Shown piece by piece: positions 51,272 through 62,060 of a stretch of 64,000 bases of DNA. The stretch's first letter is position 1, and every line of letters starts with the position of its first letter. The stretch covers positions 496,001-560,000 of the forward strand of contig JABYQQ010000008.1 in the NCBI GenBank assembly GCA_022605405.1, read 5' to 3'. Below the pieces are notes generated by a model that ran no database searches, was not told the origin of the DNA, and saw only the letters and a list, made by a program, of their open reading frames with translations. The position numbers and the translations under genes are program-made. Source of the stretch: Earliella scabrosa. Lineage: Eukaryota; Basidiomycota; Agaricomycetes; Polyporales; Polyporaceae.

Positions 51272-51898
51272 GACGTCGAGTCTCGATGTCAATGTGTAGT
51301 CACGTCAGCCTGAGCTAGCAGGAGCTCGAGACAATAGCACATGTATAGCCATTGCATGCAACTCATGACTTGGTTGTTGCAGGTTGCGGTTACCTTCTCT
51401 TTGCCTGGCACTTGTCATCTCTAGCGATGGCCTCCCAGAGAGGAATTTCGCTCTCTCCACAGCCATCTTACCTAGCGCCTGAACGAGTGTGGAAGTCGAC
51501 GTCCGTGTAACTCGACCCGTCCAAACTTGAGCTCGCTGCAACCGCTTGGGAAACAAGTTGAGTAAGCTTCGTTAAAAAGGGGTAACGTATCGTAACATAC
51601 AAAGTTCATCATCAGCCGCGTAGCAACGGTGCAAACAAGTGATACACGTCCACGATCTATCGCACTGCACGCGAGGCCCGCGGGCGGCCCACAACGCAAG
51701 AAGTGCCGGTACAAATATCGCACACCGACAGCACTAGTACCATTACAGCGTACAGGGAGCACATGCAGGCAACCAAGCATGGTTACAGGGTCCAAGTCGC
51801 ATGCTCGGCATGGTGACCTGGGGCGAGGTGGGGTCTGGAACTACGGTTTGGGGGGGAATATGGGATAAGGAATAGGGATATATGTCTAGATCTAGCCT
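51272..51898. other. Convergent intergenic region PEX6 / PhoD-like gene
   Basis: These 627 bp between two 3' ends contain no supported gene. Open frames are short on both strands and lack codon bias or motifs. Probably two 3' UTRs and terminators. Confidence 0.4.
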
Positions 51899-54499
51899 CT
51901 AGAACCACTTGCTGGGCTTGATACCGATGCGGTCGAGCATGCTCTTGAAGGATTGGGGGACGAGCGCGCCGAGAGCGGTCGACAGCTGGAGCTTCACTGG
52001 CTTGCCTGCGACTTCGAGACTGGCAGAGAGCATGGTATCAATATCATCACATCATCGCATTCCGGGTAGAGAGCCACTCACTGGTAAGCGGGCTTGCCGT
52101 CAATCATGACTTCGACCTTCACGACAGGGTGCTGGTAGTCCTTTGTGTCGACCTCGATGGTGGACCTGTCATCGCCCAACGTTAGCGCGATATTCCCTCA
52201 CCACATCACGAAGGAGAACGCTCACCACTTGTAGTTACCCTCTGCGATGTACCTGATGACCTTCTCCTTGGGCACCTCCACGACGTACTGCAGGACCTCC
52301 TTCGTCCCATCCTCGTTCACGATCACTTCCTCGCGCGTCTTGTTCACAATCTCCTCGCTCCTCGGCAGCAGCGTGCGGAAGAACGGCACGTAGAACATGC
52401 TCATCGGGCTCGTCGAGATCTCCAGCACGTTGTGGCCCCAGTCGCCCGCCTCGAACTCGATCGCGGCGAACTCGTGGCGATCGCCGGACAGGAGGATGAC
52501 GTTCGGCACGGAGTGCAGCGCACTGAGCAGCGACGCCTTCTCGACCGGGAAGCCCGCCCACGTCTCGAACGGACCCTCGTATGTCCAAAGCGACGTGAAT
52601 GGAACGGAAGTCACGATGAACTTGAAGATGGCGGTGTTGTTGACCTACCATGATGAATGGGACGGAACGTATGTGAGCACATGGATGGGCTTTGGAGAAG
52701 GGAATACATACCTTCCCGAGCCAGTCGTACAAAGCGGCAAGCTGTTGGTCTCCGAGCATCGTGTGTGTGGTGGGGTCTCCAACCGTGATGTCCGAACGAT
52801 ATCTCCGGGTGTCCATCACGAAGAAAGCGGCATCGCCATAGCGGAAGTCATAGTAGTACTGACCCGCGTGCGGAGAATCGAAGTTCGCCTCGGCATTGTA
52901 CAGCTGGAATGCATCTGCAGCACTTTGGAAGGGAACCTGGGAATCATTGCCCTGCCCCACGTAGTTGTTAATGATCTGGAACTGAGGTCAATACATCATT
53001 GCATAGAGGGAAGCAATTGTGTCACCTCGTGATCGTCATACGTATGGAAGATAGCTGTGAAAAGCAGATCAATCAGTGCCTCTTGAATTCGTCAAGACTA
53101 ACGCATGGAACGTACGTAGGCGCTCGTAAACCTTGCGGAAGCTTGGGCTGTTGTAGTTGCGGCGATAGAATCGGCGGTAAGCCTCCTTGTCATCACCATA
53201 GTACACAGGGACATCAGCGTAGATGAAGTCTCCCATGAATATCATGAACTCTGTTGGTGCAACAGGCTTCTCTACAGGCACGGGCGCGGGCTCGGGAGCA
53301 GGCGAGGGTACAGCTGGCTCGGTAGTAAGAACGGTGTCATTCTCGGTGGAGGCACTCTCCGCTGCAGTGGGCGCTGCGTCGGATGCGGACGAAACCGGTT
53401 CAGACAGGTCCGAAGCCAGCACGTTTGGAAGGGCGACGGGAGCGGACTGGGGCCAGAGGTAGTCTGCTAGAAGGTCGAAGCCCTTGATGGTCCGCGAGTT
53501 GAGGGGCTTGTAAGGGAAGTTTGGAGTCATGCACGACGAAGCGACGAAGCGGAAGTTGTAGCCGCTGTAGAGGCGTGAGTCGGGGAAGGTGCGGAAGCGT
53601 ATGGGTTCTGCGGGGTATGGGAGGACAGTGTTGTTGACATCCTCGAACCTGTCTAGGTGTGGTGAGGGGGGAATGAGCTCATGGGGTCGAGTAGAGACGG
53701 CGAGTACGTACATTCGTATGTGGTGCTCGGCCAGAGACCAGAGAGACGGACGGACTGGACCCAGTCATGGTCGGCGGTGAGGTTTGCAAGAGGACCTGGA
53801 CGCCAAGGGGCATCAGTGAGACCGTTTGTGTTAGCCTGGCGCCAGGAGAGGCGGACGAGGTTCTCGGTTGCGTTGGTCGTGGGTGGGTAGCGGACGACGA
53901 TCTTTGCAGCGTCAGGGGTGAGTGCGCCGACACGGGTGTAGACGACGCCTGACGCGTCGTCGAAATAGGGGACGGCAAGGAACTCGGCGACAGCGAGAAG
54001 GAGTAGGGTGTTGATGGCCAAGTTGGCGTAGTGGAGCGCGCGGACGGGGGAGGGGACGGAGAAGACAATTGTGGAGAGGGCAGACTTCCACTGGGTGCAT
54101 GTGAGCGCAAGCGGTGAGAACGGAGGAGGCAAAGGACGTACGTCGGTCGGCGCGGGGAGAGGGACGACGACGGTGGTCGTGGAGGCGGCGACGGTAACGT
54201 CAGTTACGGCGTCGCCGTTCTTCTCTGGCTTCTGCTCCTCGTGCACGACGAGCTTCTCCTCTTTTATTGCGACGACGTCGGTAACGAGGGGCGTAGCGGA
54301 GCGTAATGTTGCGGCATAGAGGACATAGAGCGCAGGGATGATGTACTTGAGCTCTGATTTTGGGAGCTGGCGGGAGACTGAGGGTGAGGGCAGGGGGGCG
54401 GAAGTGGGCGCGTGTACGTACCACCTCGAGGAAAAGGTATACTAGGATGCGGTATAGGGTCGAGAGGGCGGAGCTGGCGATGGCCGAAGAGGCCGACAT
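51899..54499 (-). CDS. PhoD-like phosphatase, membrane-anchored
   Basis: Metallophosphoesterase of the alkaline phosphatase D family; substrate unknown (phosphodiesters or phosphomonoesters). Nine exons: 54499-54422, 54366-54142, 54090-53712, 53652-53116, 53054-53026, 52975-52712, 52644-52226, 52165-52082, 52019-51899; 711 residues. Two or three N-terminal hydrophobic segments (STLYRILVYLFLEV, YIIPALYVLYAATL, ALHYANLAINTLLLLAVAEF) anchor it. The PhoD core shows RFVASSCMTPNFPY, FMGDFIYADVPVYYG, YDDHEIINNY (~412-421), FFVMDTRRYRSD and LLSGDRHEFAAIEF, which carry the metal ligands. A ~75-residue Ala/Pro/Glu/Ser-rich insert (about 53,270-53,450) lies between the first two motifs. The gene is divergent from the formin gene (462 bp). 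Confidence 0.88.
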
Positions 54500-54961
54500 G
54501 GTGCGCGGGCGTGTGCGGCGGTCGTGCGCGGTCGTGAGCGGGGACGAGGCGGGCGGGCGGGGCGACGAGGACGAGGAGGGGGAGGACGAGGAGGAGGGCG
54601 GGGAGGAGCGGGGCGAGTGATGTCAAGCAGCGGCCGCGAGCGCGCGCTGGACGAAGTGAAGTTGGGACGGCGGTCGCGTGGCGTGGGCCGGATTGGGCAG
54701 TCGCAGGGCAGTCGCAACCGCCCGAGCCGAGTCTCGCTCGCCCAACAATCCATCTCTCGTCCGCGTCCACGACGTCCGCCCCTCGCCTCGCCGCTCTTAC
54801 GACCTCTCATGCGTGTCTGACGAGCTGCGGATGTCCCCCTCATCCCCGCATTCTTCTACAGTCTATCTCTGACCGTCTCCGGCCGATCTGGCGTCCTCTA
54901 ACGCGCCCTCTCGTTCACTACTTCCTCCGCTCGAACCCGCCCCGTTCTCTTTCCCGTCATC
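54500..54961. other. Divergent promoter region PhoD-like / formin
   Basis: These 462 bp between two starts are purine-rich near the PhoD-like start (54,500-54,620, plus strand) and CT-rich close to the formin ATG. No gene was supported. Confidence 0.4.
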
Positions 54962-57900
54962 ATGGAGACGCTATTTGGAAAGCGCAGAAACAGACCCCGG
55001 CAGTCCTCCGTCGCTGGCCAGGACCCCAACGAACGCAACAGGCCCATGTCCGGGGCCTCCGTCGCCACTACACGCACAGAGTCTACTCGCGGCTCCCGCT
55101 ATGCCGCCTCCATCTCCCCTTTCGAGCCCCACCACCACCTATCACACTTGTACAAACACAATCCCATCGACGAGTTCGCCTTCCCCCGCCCCGAGAATGA
55201 CGAGGAAATCGAAATGCTCTTCGAGAACATCATGCGCATGCGCGGTCTAGACGACATCCCACACCTCTCCATAGACCAGAAGTGGCACATAGTCTACAAT
55301 GACGAGCAGATGCGTTGGGAGGAGGAGCGCAGAAGGGAGGGCCACGCCAGACGACATAACGAGGGCGGTCAACCATCCGCCTCTTTCACAGAGGGTACCC
55401 CCGAGTGGTACATCAAACGGTTCATGGACAGGACCATCACGCCCAAGCAGGCCTCCAGTCTCCAGGTCTCCCTCCGGAGCAAAGAGATGAGGTTCGTGCA
55501 CTTATCATCCTCTTGATTATCCTCTTGACCTACAGCCCATCAATACGCAGCTGGTTCCGCCATTTTGTTGAGATGCAAGGAACCTCGGTCCTTGGCCAGG
55601 CCCTGCAGAGTATCAGTAAGAAAGGCGTCCAGAGGTACGTCTTCGATCACTCTCCCACGGAAGGTGTTGCAAACAGTATGGTAGACGGAAGGAAGACATC
55701 GAATTGGAGTACGAAGTCGCCAAATGTCTCAAGCAGATCCTCAATCACCAAGTGCGTCCCGCTGCGAGTATATCGCAAGATTGATGCACTGACCGCCACA
55801 ACAGTTTGCTGCAAATGACGCTATCAACCACCCCATGATCCTGACGCAAATAGCGTCAGCTCTCAACACGCCTCACTTGCCCACTCGCAAGCTTCTACTT
55901 GACCTCCTGTGTTTCCTCGAGTACTTCAACGACGGTCAATGCCACAACTTGGTCGTCAGCGCCTTGGAGGCACTTAGTGCCACCAACAACGAAGCAGGAA
56001 GCCCGTATGCATACTGGTTCAAGTCTTTTGAGTCCGCTCTGGCGGGGCGCGGTAGGATGGGCACCCTCGTCGGCGCGAGCGACGAAGTCAAGAAACATGG
56101 CGGCATCGACCCGTCGCTCAACGACTACACGGCAAGTACACTTTTCCCTGCCTTCCACTCCTCCGACCCTCACATCCGCACCCCAGCTGTCGAACGTGAT
56201 CTTCATCAACGCGCTCATGGTAAACATCGACGACCTGGACATTCGAGTCCACCACCGCGCGCAAATGGACGCAGCCGGGCTCCCGCGCATCATCGAGCAC
56301 TGTCGTTCCTTCGGCGTACCGGTCATCGACAAGCAGCTGCAGATTCTGCAGCAGATGATCGAGGAAGACGAAAGCAAGCTCAGAGAGCGCATCGACCAGG
56401 AGATCCTGCGCGACCTCGCGAACCCCGAGGACGTCTACAACGCCCTCCGCGCAAAGACCGCGGACACGCGCGCAAAGGACCACTTCCTGTCGATCATGCA
56501 GCACCTCCTGCTCATCCGTGAGGAAGGGCCCGCGCTCGCGCACTACTACCAGCTCATCGACTCGCTCGTCGCGGACGTCGTGCTCGACAAGAAGCTCGTT
56601 GGCGCGGAGCAGCGCCTCGGGCACTCCGTCGAGCGCATCATCGCGCAGTTCAACGAGGCGGACCGGCACCAGCACCTCGAGGACGAGCTCGTCAAGGCGA
56701 ACGCGGCCGCGCTCCGCTTCCGCCTCGAGAAGGAGGCGCTCGAGGAGGAGGTCGCGCAGGGCGAGGGCGGGCTCGTCGGCTCGCTCAAGTCCAAGGTCGC
56801 GCGGCTCGAGGAGAAGCTCGCGATCTCGCGCGAGAACACGCAGAAGCTGCAGGGCCAGATGGAGGCGCAGAAGGCGGGCTACGAGGAGCAGATCGCGCAG
56901 CTCGAGGCGCAGATCATGGAGCTATTCCGCATGCTCAAGGAGGTCAGCAAGGGCGTGGGCCAAATAATTGACCACGCCAATGCCGGCGGTATGGACCGTA
57001 AGACGCTGATCGAGACGCTCGAGAAACATTTCCAGCGGGACAAGACGATCGGTATCCTTGAGGGCCGCGACAAGAAGCGCGAGTCTAGTGCGCCATCAGA
57101 GGGGGGCGAGGACGATACCACCCCCAAGAAGAGCGGCAGTCTGCGCAGAGGGCCGTTCAGCTCGACAAGGGGGCGGAAACCATCTCGTATCGCGCGCATC
57201 TCAGAGGCACCGAATGGGCGAACGTCCCAGTTTATGGATGCCGACGACGAGATCGAGCAGGAGCAGATCCAGCAGCAAATTGCCGAAGGCGCGATGGTTA
57301 GTAACATTTTCGTAATCGTATGGTCAACTCGCTCATCACGCCTGTAGTCCACCGCGCGTGATGGCGCGTCATTCAGTCCCCGAAGCGCCCGGACGCCCTC
57401 CCGTCGAAATAAGAATTTGCCGAGGACACCTCTGGGCAGTATGTCATATCTCTCTTCGAATATATGCTCCGATGCTGATCACACCCGCGTCAGCTCATTT
57501 TGTCCCCGACGATCGCGTCTCGCTGGCCGAGACGACCGACGACTTCGACGGTGACAGCGAGTTACGACGGTCAACTTCAACGCGCAGTGGCCATTCAGAC
57601 CCTACCACTGAAGCAACCTCCATCATCTCAGTCGACACTGGCAAAGATTCCCCTACACAACCTGGCTCGCTCGCCGAGCAACTACGGAGACATCTCACCA
57701 AGCGTGGGCGCCCTCCATCCGAACCCAGTCCTCTCAACTCGCCAATACCAGAGGATGCAGTTCCGCCGCTTCCGCCACCACCTCCTCCACCTCCTCCACC
57801 GCCTCCTGCTGCCGCACCACCACCACCACCTCCTCCTCCTCCTCCTCCTCCACCTCCTCCACCCCCTCCGCCGCCAGGGCCAGGTGGGAAAGTCAAAGGC

Positions 57901-60176
57901 CCACCACCACCACCACCTCCACCCCCACCTGGCGGCGGGCCCCCACCTCCCCCACCACCGCCAGGCCTCGGGCCCGGCGCCGTGCGGACATCGCTGCTCG
58001 GCGCGAACATCCAGAACCTGCTTTCGACGCGCAAGGACATCTCGATCACACCGAGCACGAAGATGAAGCAGCTGCAGTGGGACAAGCTGCCCATGCAGCA
58101 GGCCGAGCGCACGGTCTTCAAGGAGCCGTCGCGCGAGGACGAGTGGGTGAAGAAGCTGCAGATGGACGGTGTGTGGATGGAGATGGAGGAGGACTTCAAG
58201 GCGAAGCAGCTCGTGATCAACCTGATGGGTGCGTGTGTCCCTCGTTCGACGGAGCTGTGGTGATGCGTGCTCACGCGGGAGCGCCGTGCAGCGAAGCAGA
58301 AACGCGCGGAGCTCAAGAGTGTGCTCGACCCGCAAACCAAGAAGCGAGTCGGTGGGTGCTTGCGAAGTCACAGGCGTAGATGCAGTCGCTCACGATTTCC
58401 GCAGAGATTCTCATCCAGACCGTCAAGAAGTTCCAGCCCGAGGAACTCGCGGTCCGGATCCGCGACTTCGACCAGGACGTTTGTACGCAGGGCTTCCTCA
58501 GCGAGCTCAAGCCCGTCCTGCCCAACCCGGAACAGGTGAGCCTTCCCGGCTGCTCCGCTCGCTGCATCGCATGACGGAGGCTGAACGGCGGTGATTCCCA
58601 TCAAAGATCGGGAAGCTCAACGTGTACCGCAATGCCGAACCCGAAGAGCTCGCAGGGCTGCATCCCTCCGATCGCCTCATGGTGCAGCTCATCAAGATCG
58701 ACCGACTCAAACCGCGTATCGAGGGCATGCTGTACAAATGCGTTTTTGATGAGCAATGGAGTCTCCTTGATGATGTCAGTGCTTGCCCTGTTCGACCACG
58801 TTCTCGGACACTCACTCGTGGCTGTACAGAGCGCGCGCAAGCTGTCTGAGGCGGGCAAGTCCCTGTTGGATGCCAGACACTTCAAGGAACTGCTGAGCGT
58901 TAGTCCCATATTCTACGTTCGCGGATGCTCTGGAGAAGCTGCTGATGTCTGCTCGTATAGTTGATCCTGCTTATCGGTAACTACATGAACGGCACCGGTG
59001 TCAAGGGTGGTGCGTTTGGTTTCCGCGTTAGCAGCATCAACAAGGTATGGCCTCTTGAACCCCCAGTAGATGTGGGTGACTCATGCGTTGGTGCTAGCTG
59101 GTCGACACGAAGTCATTGCACAATACAACTCTGCTGCACTTCCTAGAACGTACAGTTGCCAAGCACTTCCCAGACATGGAGGCGTTCCTCGATGAACTCG
59201 CAGCACCGGCTGAAGCTTACCGCGGTATGTTTCATAGCAGTAGCGTGGTCCCCCCGCGTACTGACAACGTCTTGCAGTAAATCTCCAAGACGTGCGGAAG
59301 TCATTAGGAGAATTGCGTGAGGGGCTAAAGGCCATCCGCAAAGAACTCACGGAACACTTCTCGGACATGGACATGACCGACAAGTACGGCAAGCAAATGT
59401 GGTCGTTCGTCGGCAAGGCGACGTCTCAGCTGGAAGATCTTGTCGACGATGTCAACCATGCCGAGTCTACGTTCTCCGAAGTCGTTAAGTACTACGGAGA
59501 AGACGAGAAGAATATGAACTCTGCTGAGTTCTATGGTATCTTCAAGACATTCGTGACGTCATATAAGGTGCGTCTCACTGCTTGCCTTGCTTTCATTGAC
59601 TGACGCTCGTGTCCTTAGAAATGTCGGTCTGACAATCTGGCTATTGCGGAGGAGCGACGAGCCGTGGAGAAGCGCAGACAAGCGGCTGAGGACAGAGCAA
59701 ACAAGGTCAAGAACCAGGACGTCCCGCCGCCAACCGAGGAGGACAACACGGCGCTGGACAACCTCCTCGAGAAGCTGCGCAATGGCGACAGCGTTGGCCG
59801 AAAGGCACGGCGGACACGCACTGCCCGCGCTCGCGAGACCATGCGTACCGGCTCCGGCCCTGCGCCTCTCACGCTCAACACTGACGTGCTCCTCAGCGCG
59901 AAGTCGGGCGACGAGACCGTCGACATCGCGCGAGACATGCTCATGCGTCTGAAGTCGGATGGTTTCGACGCACTAACGCCATCCACGCCGACGGCAGCCA
60001 GCATGCGGCGATCACGGCGGAAGCGGGATTCCGAAGGGGTAGCGGCGCTGGCTGCGCTGGGGGAGAGCATCTCGCCGGGCGGGCCTGAGCGGGAGGAGGG
60101 CTCGGACACACCTCTTGGGACGCAGTCGCCGATCATCTTGGACTCGATAGAAGAGCAACCTAGCCCGAGTAGTTAG
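54962..60176 (+). CDS. BNI1: Diaphanous-type formin (Bni1/SepA)
   Basis: Rho-controlled actin nucleator for cables, septation and hyphal tip growth. Fifteen exons: 54962-55491, 55551-55634, 55685-55751, 55805-56131, 56187-57296, 57348-57438, 57494-58228, 58292-58351, 58405-58535, 58607-58774, 58830-58898, 58961-59044, 59098-59224, 59278-59567, 59619-60176; 1476 residues. Order: GBD/FH3 (PEWYIKRFMDRTITPKQASS, FAANDAINHPMILTQIASAL), coiled coil (~520-600), polyproline FH1 (~828-897), FH2 (TKMKQLQWDKLP, IGNYMNGTGVKGGAFGFRVS, ARKLSEAGKSLLDARHFKEL) and a DAD (TALDNLLEKLRNG with downstream RRTRTAR, ~1335-1365). Presence of both GBD/FH3 and DAD implies autoinhibition relieved by Rho GTPase. The intron after 56131 has a GC donor (GCAAGT). 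This is the only formin in the window. Confidence 0.95.
57768..57965 (+). repeat. CCACCT/CCTCCA simple repeat encoding the formin FH1 polyproline
   Basis: An imperfect CCN triplet array with near-perfect CCTCCA/CCACCA stretches encodes runs of up to about 20 prolines, broken by Ala and Gly-containing spacers. Profilin-actin binds such tracts. Slippage-prone; the antisense strand has a Gly-rich open frame that is only its mirror. Confidence 0.85.
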
Positions 60177-60612
60177 CTGTATCGCCAGTACAACGGATCT
60201 ATATTGCCTTAACCTCCCTCGTCCACACCGCATCTTGCATGGATTGTATACCCGTGACAATGTATAGCTTACACTGCTCTCCACACTGCTGCCTAGTTTT
60301 CCGTTTTTACTCTACCTCATGTATCCCAATCCATCTCATTCTGTCTCGTTGGACAATCCCTAGATCGACCTCGCTTGTCACTCGTTCGCCCGAAAGTGGA
60401 CATGACAGGGGTTGCACCGGAGCGGTTATCTGACATGTAATTTGAACTTGTAGCGTCCCCCACCCCACCCCCAATGTTACGCCCATCAAGTTCACGGTGC
60501 ATGTTACAGCGCGACCATGTCCTGCCGTCGCCGACTACGATGACGATGGCCCAGCGATGACCCCACAGGCGTGATCAGTCGTTTTCCCAACGAATGTCGC
60601 AAGAATCCATAC
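60177..60612. other. Convergent intergenic region formin / uncharacterised gene
   Basis: These 436 bp lie between two 3' ends. The first ~330 bp are T-rich on the plus strand, as expected for a 3' UTR. No gene was seen. Confidence 0.4.
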
Positions 60613-61317
60613 CTAAGTCGCTACGGCTGGTAACGATGCTGCGAGTTTGGCTTCATATTCCCGATCGATCTTCGTTCCTCCCATACTTGCCGTTCCTTCG
60701 CGGATGAGCAGCCAGTCGCCCCTTCGAGCGCGTTCTCTAATCGCCCGTTCATGCTCTACCGTGTTCCGTGTGTGCATCCGCAGAGTCCCCGATAACCAAT
60801 CGAGGTGGAACTGACGAATGTCCGGAGGCAAGGTGGTAACAAATGCCGGGGACGACACCTCCGCACAGTCTTCGTACAGGTAACCGAGCTGGAGGTTTAG
60901 ATATTTGCAGAACGGAGTGCAGCTGGTGTCTAGGAACCGTTGGGCAAGAGCGTTGTAAAGCTCTGGTAGGGATGGATAGTGGTCCTCGTCCTCCGCTGAG
61001 GACGACAGCTTGACGCCGCTCCACGAGTGCGCTTGAAGCAGCACGACGAGCGTGTCGGCATGATCAGGGTGATCAAGAACGACTTGTTTGTCAACGTCTG
61101 GATCGTAGTATTGGGGGGAATATTCCGGAGCCGTGGCTTCCGCCCAGCCTGCGGAACGAAGGCATTCATTCGCCTGCTCCACGGAATGCACGAGGAGATA
61201 CAAGGAGAAGACAATTGTCTTCGAGCCGAAATGACGCAGAGCGTACCCGTACCAATAGGTGTAGGCAATGTTATGCGAACGGAGGACGTGGCCCACCAAG
61301 GGCATCGCATCCACCAT
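60613..61317 (-). CDS. Uncharacterised fungal protein, possible nucleotidyltransferase-like fold (5' end uncertain)
   Basis: Not confidently identified. The 234-codon open frame resembles a large group of agaricomycete hypothetical proteins with the layout: helix (LVGHVLRSHNIAYTYWYGYA), short beta region LRHFGSKTIVFSLYLLVHSV, then ANECLRSAGW, and later SLPELYNALAQRFLDTSC, DIRQFHLDWLSGTLRMHTRN. The spacing (Y/W-x-G...hxV...ANxxLxxAGW) is reminiscent of nucleotidyltransferase-fold proteins, but catalytic carboxylates are not evident, so no activity is claimed. An acceptor CTGACAG lies directly before the first Met codon, and upstream minus-strand segments at about 61,537-61,605 read as good coding sequence (EARDKGFCDAAAALRF), so one or more 5' exons may exist and the start at 61317 is provisional. 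Confidence 0.5.
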   Translation of the reverse strand: MVDAMPLVGHVLRSHNIAYTYWYGYALRHFGSKTIVFSLYLLVHSVEQANECLRSAGWAEATAPEYSPQYYDPDVDKQVVLDHPDHADTLVVLLQAHSWSGVKLSSSAEDEDHYPSLPELYNALAQRFLDTSCTPFCKYLNLQLGYLYEDCAEVSSPAFVTTLPPDIRQFHLDWLSGTLRMHTRNTVEHERAIRERARRGDWLLIREGTASMGGTKIDREYEAKLAASLPAVAT

Positions 61318-62060
61318 ATTCTGTCAGTGAGACCCGTTGGGTTAGTAGTCGACTCATGATAGTCGCCGCCGCGGAGAGCCTCTTACCGAACAATTGCTGC
61401 TGCTGGTGCGGTACTAATGTCACAGCGCACTAAGCAGTAGGTGAAAGATGTGGAGTGCTGGAGGGACGAGTGAGCAGCTGACGATATCAGTGAGGGCTAA
61501 GGTTGGGAGTGGGCCGACTCACATTTCGGCAACTTCGTCAACGACCTTGAATCGCAAAGCAGCAGCGGCGTCGCAGAAGCCCTTGTCGCGGGCTTCCTAA
61601 TGGCGTGTGGACCTACGCGGAAACTGCGAGGTCAATGTAGTAGACAGTCCGGAGCCCAGTAAGCCTCTTACCGAGCTCCGTGAGGTGGGAGAAGCAGAAC
61701 CCCAGACTCCGGCCGATCTCGCGGCCTAGTCCTCGGAAGCGCGGTCCGGAATCGGGTTCGGCTCGAGCGCGAGGAAGGCTGGGCCTTCCAAAGCGCTGCG
61801 GTGTCCTTGTCAAAGCGCGAGGCGGGCGGGTTGGGATGCGCTTTGACGGGCACGAGGCCGGATGTGGGAGAGAGAAGAGAATGCCGTGGGCGCTTGCGCG
61901 CCCACGCCCATTTCCACATCCGGCCTTACGCTTAGTAAGCACACGTTCTGGCCTACGCTCGTTCCTCGCGTTTGGCCGAACAACACCGCTGACTTATCGC
62001 CCGGACTTGGCGTGAACCTTCTCACGCTTTCGGAAGACTACGCGTCGGCCGAGGCGTAGT
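61318..62060. other. Unresolved region upstream of the last minus-strand gene
   Basis: Possible additional 5' exons of the 60613-61317 gene lie on the minus strand between about 61,340 and 61,680: splice-like GTAAGAGG donors occur at about 61,670 and 61,395, and GTGAGT at about 61,527. Several alternative chains keep phase, and I could not choose between them. The region also contains the inverted-repeat cluster listed separately. Confidence 0.3.
61809..61940. repeat. Cluster of perfect inverted repeats (nested hairpins)
   Basis: Three perfect inverted repeats lie within 118 bp: GTCAAAGCGC/GCGCTTTGAC (61809-61818 with 61838-61847); AGGCCGGATGTGG/CCACATCCGGCCT (61855-61867 with 61914-61926); and, nested inside the latter, CGTGGGCGC/GCGCCCACG (61885-61893 with 61898-61906, 4-nt loop). 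A short GCTTA-G-TAAGC palindrome follows at about 61,930-61,940. Function unknown; candidates are a transcribed structured RNA, a small foldback element, or a remnant of a mobile element. Confidence 0.7.

Noticed and set aside
57495..58340. Long Gly-rich minus-strand open frame
   Set aside because: It is the complement of the formin polyproline FH1 region; no start context or family match.
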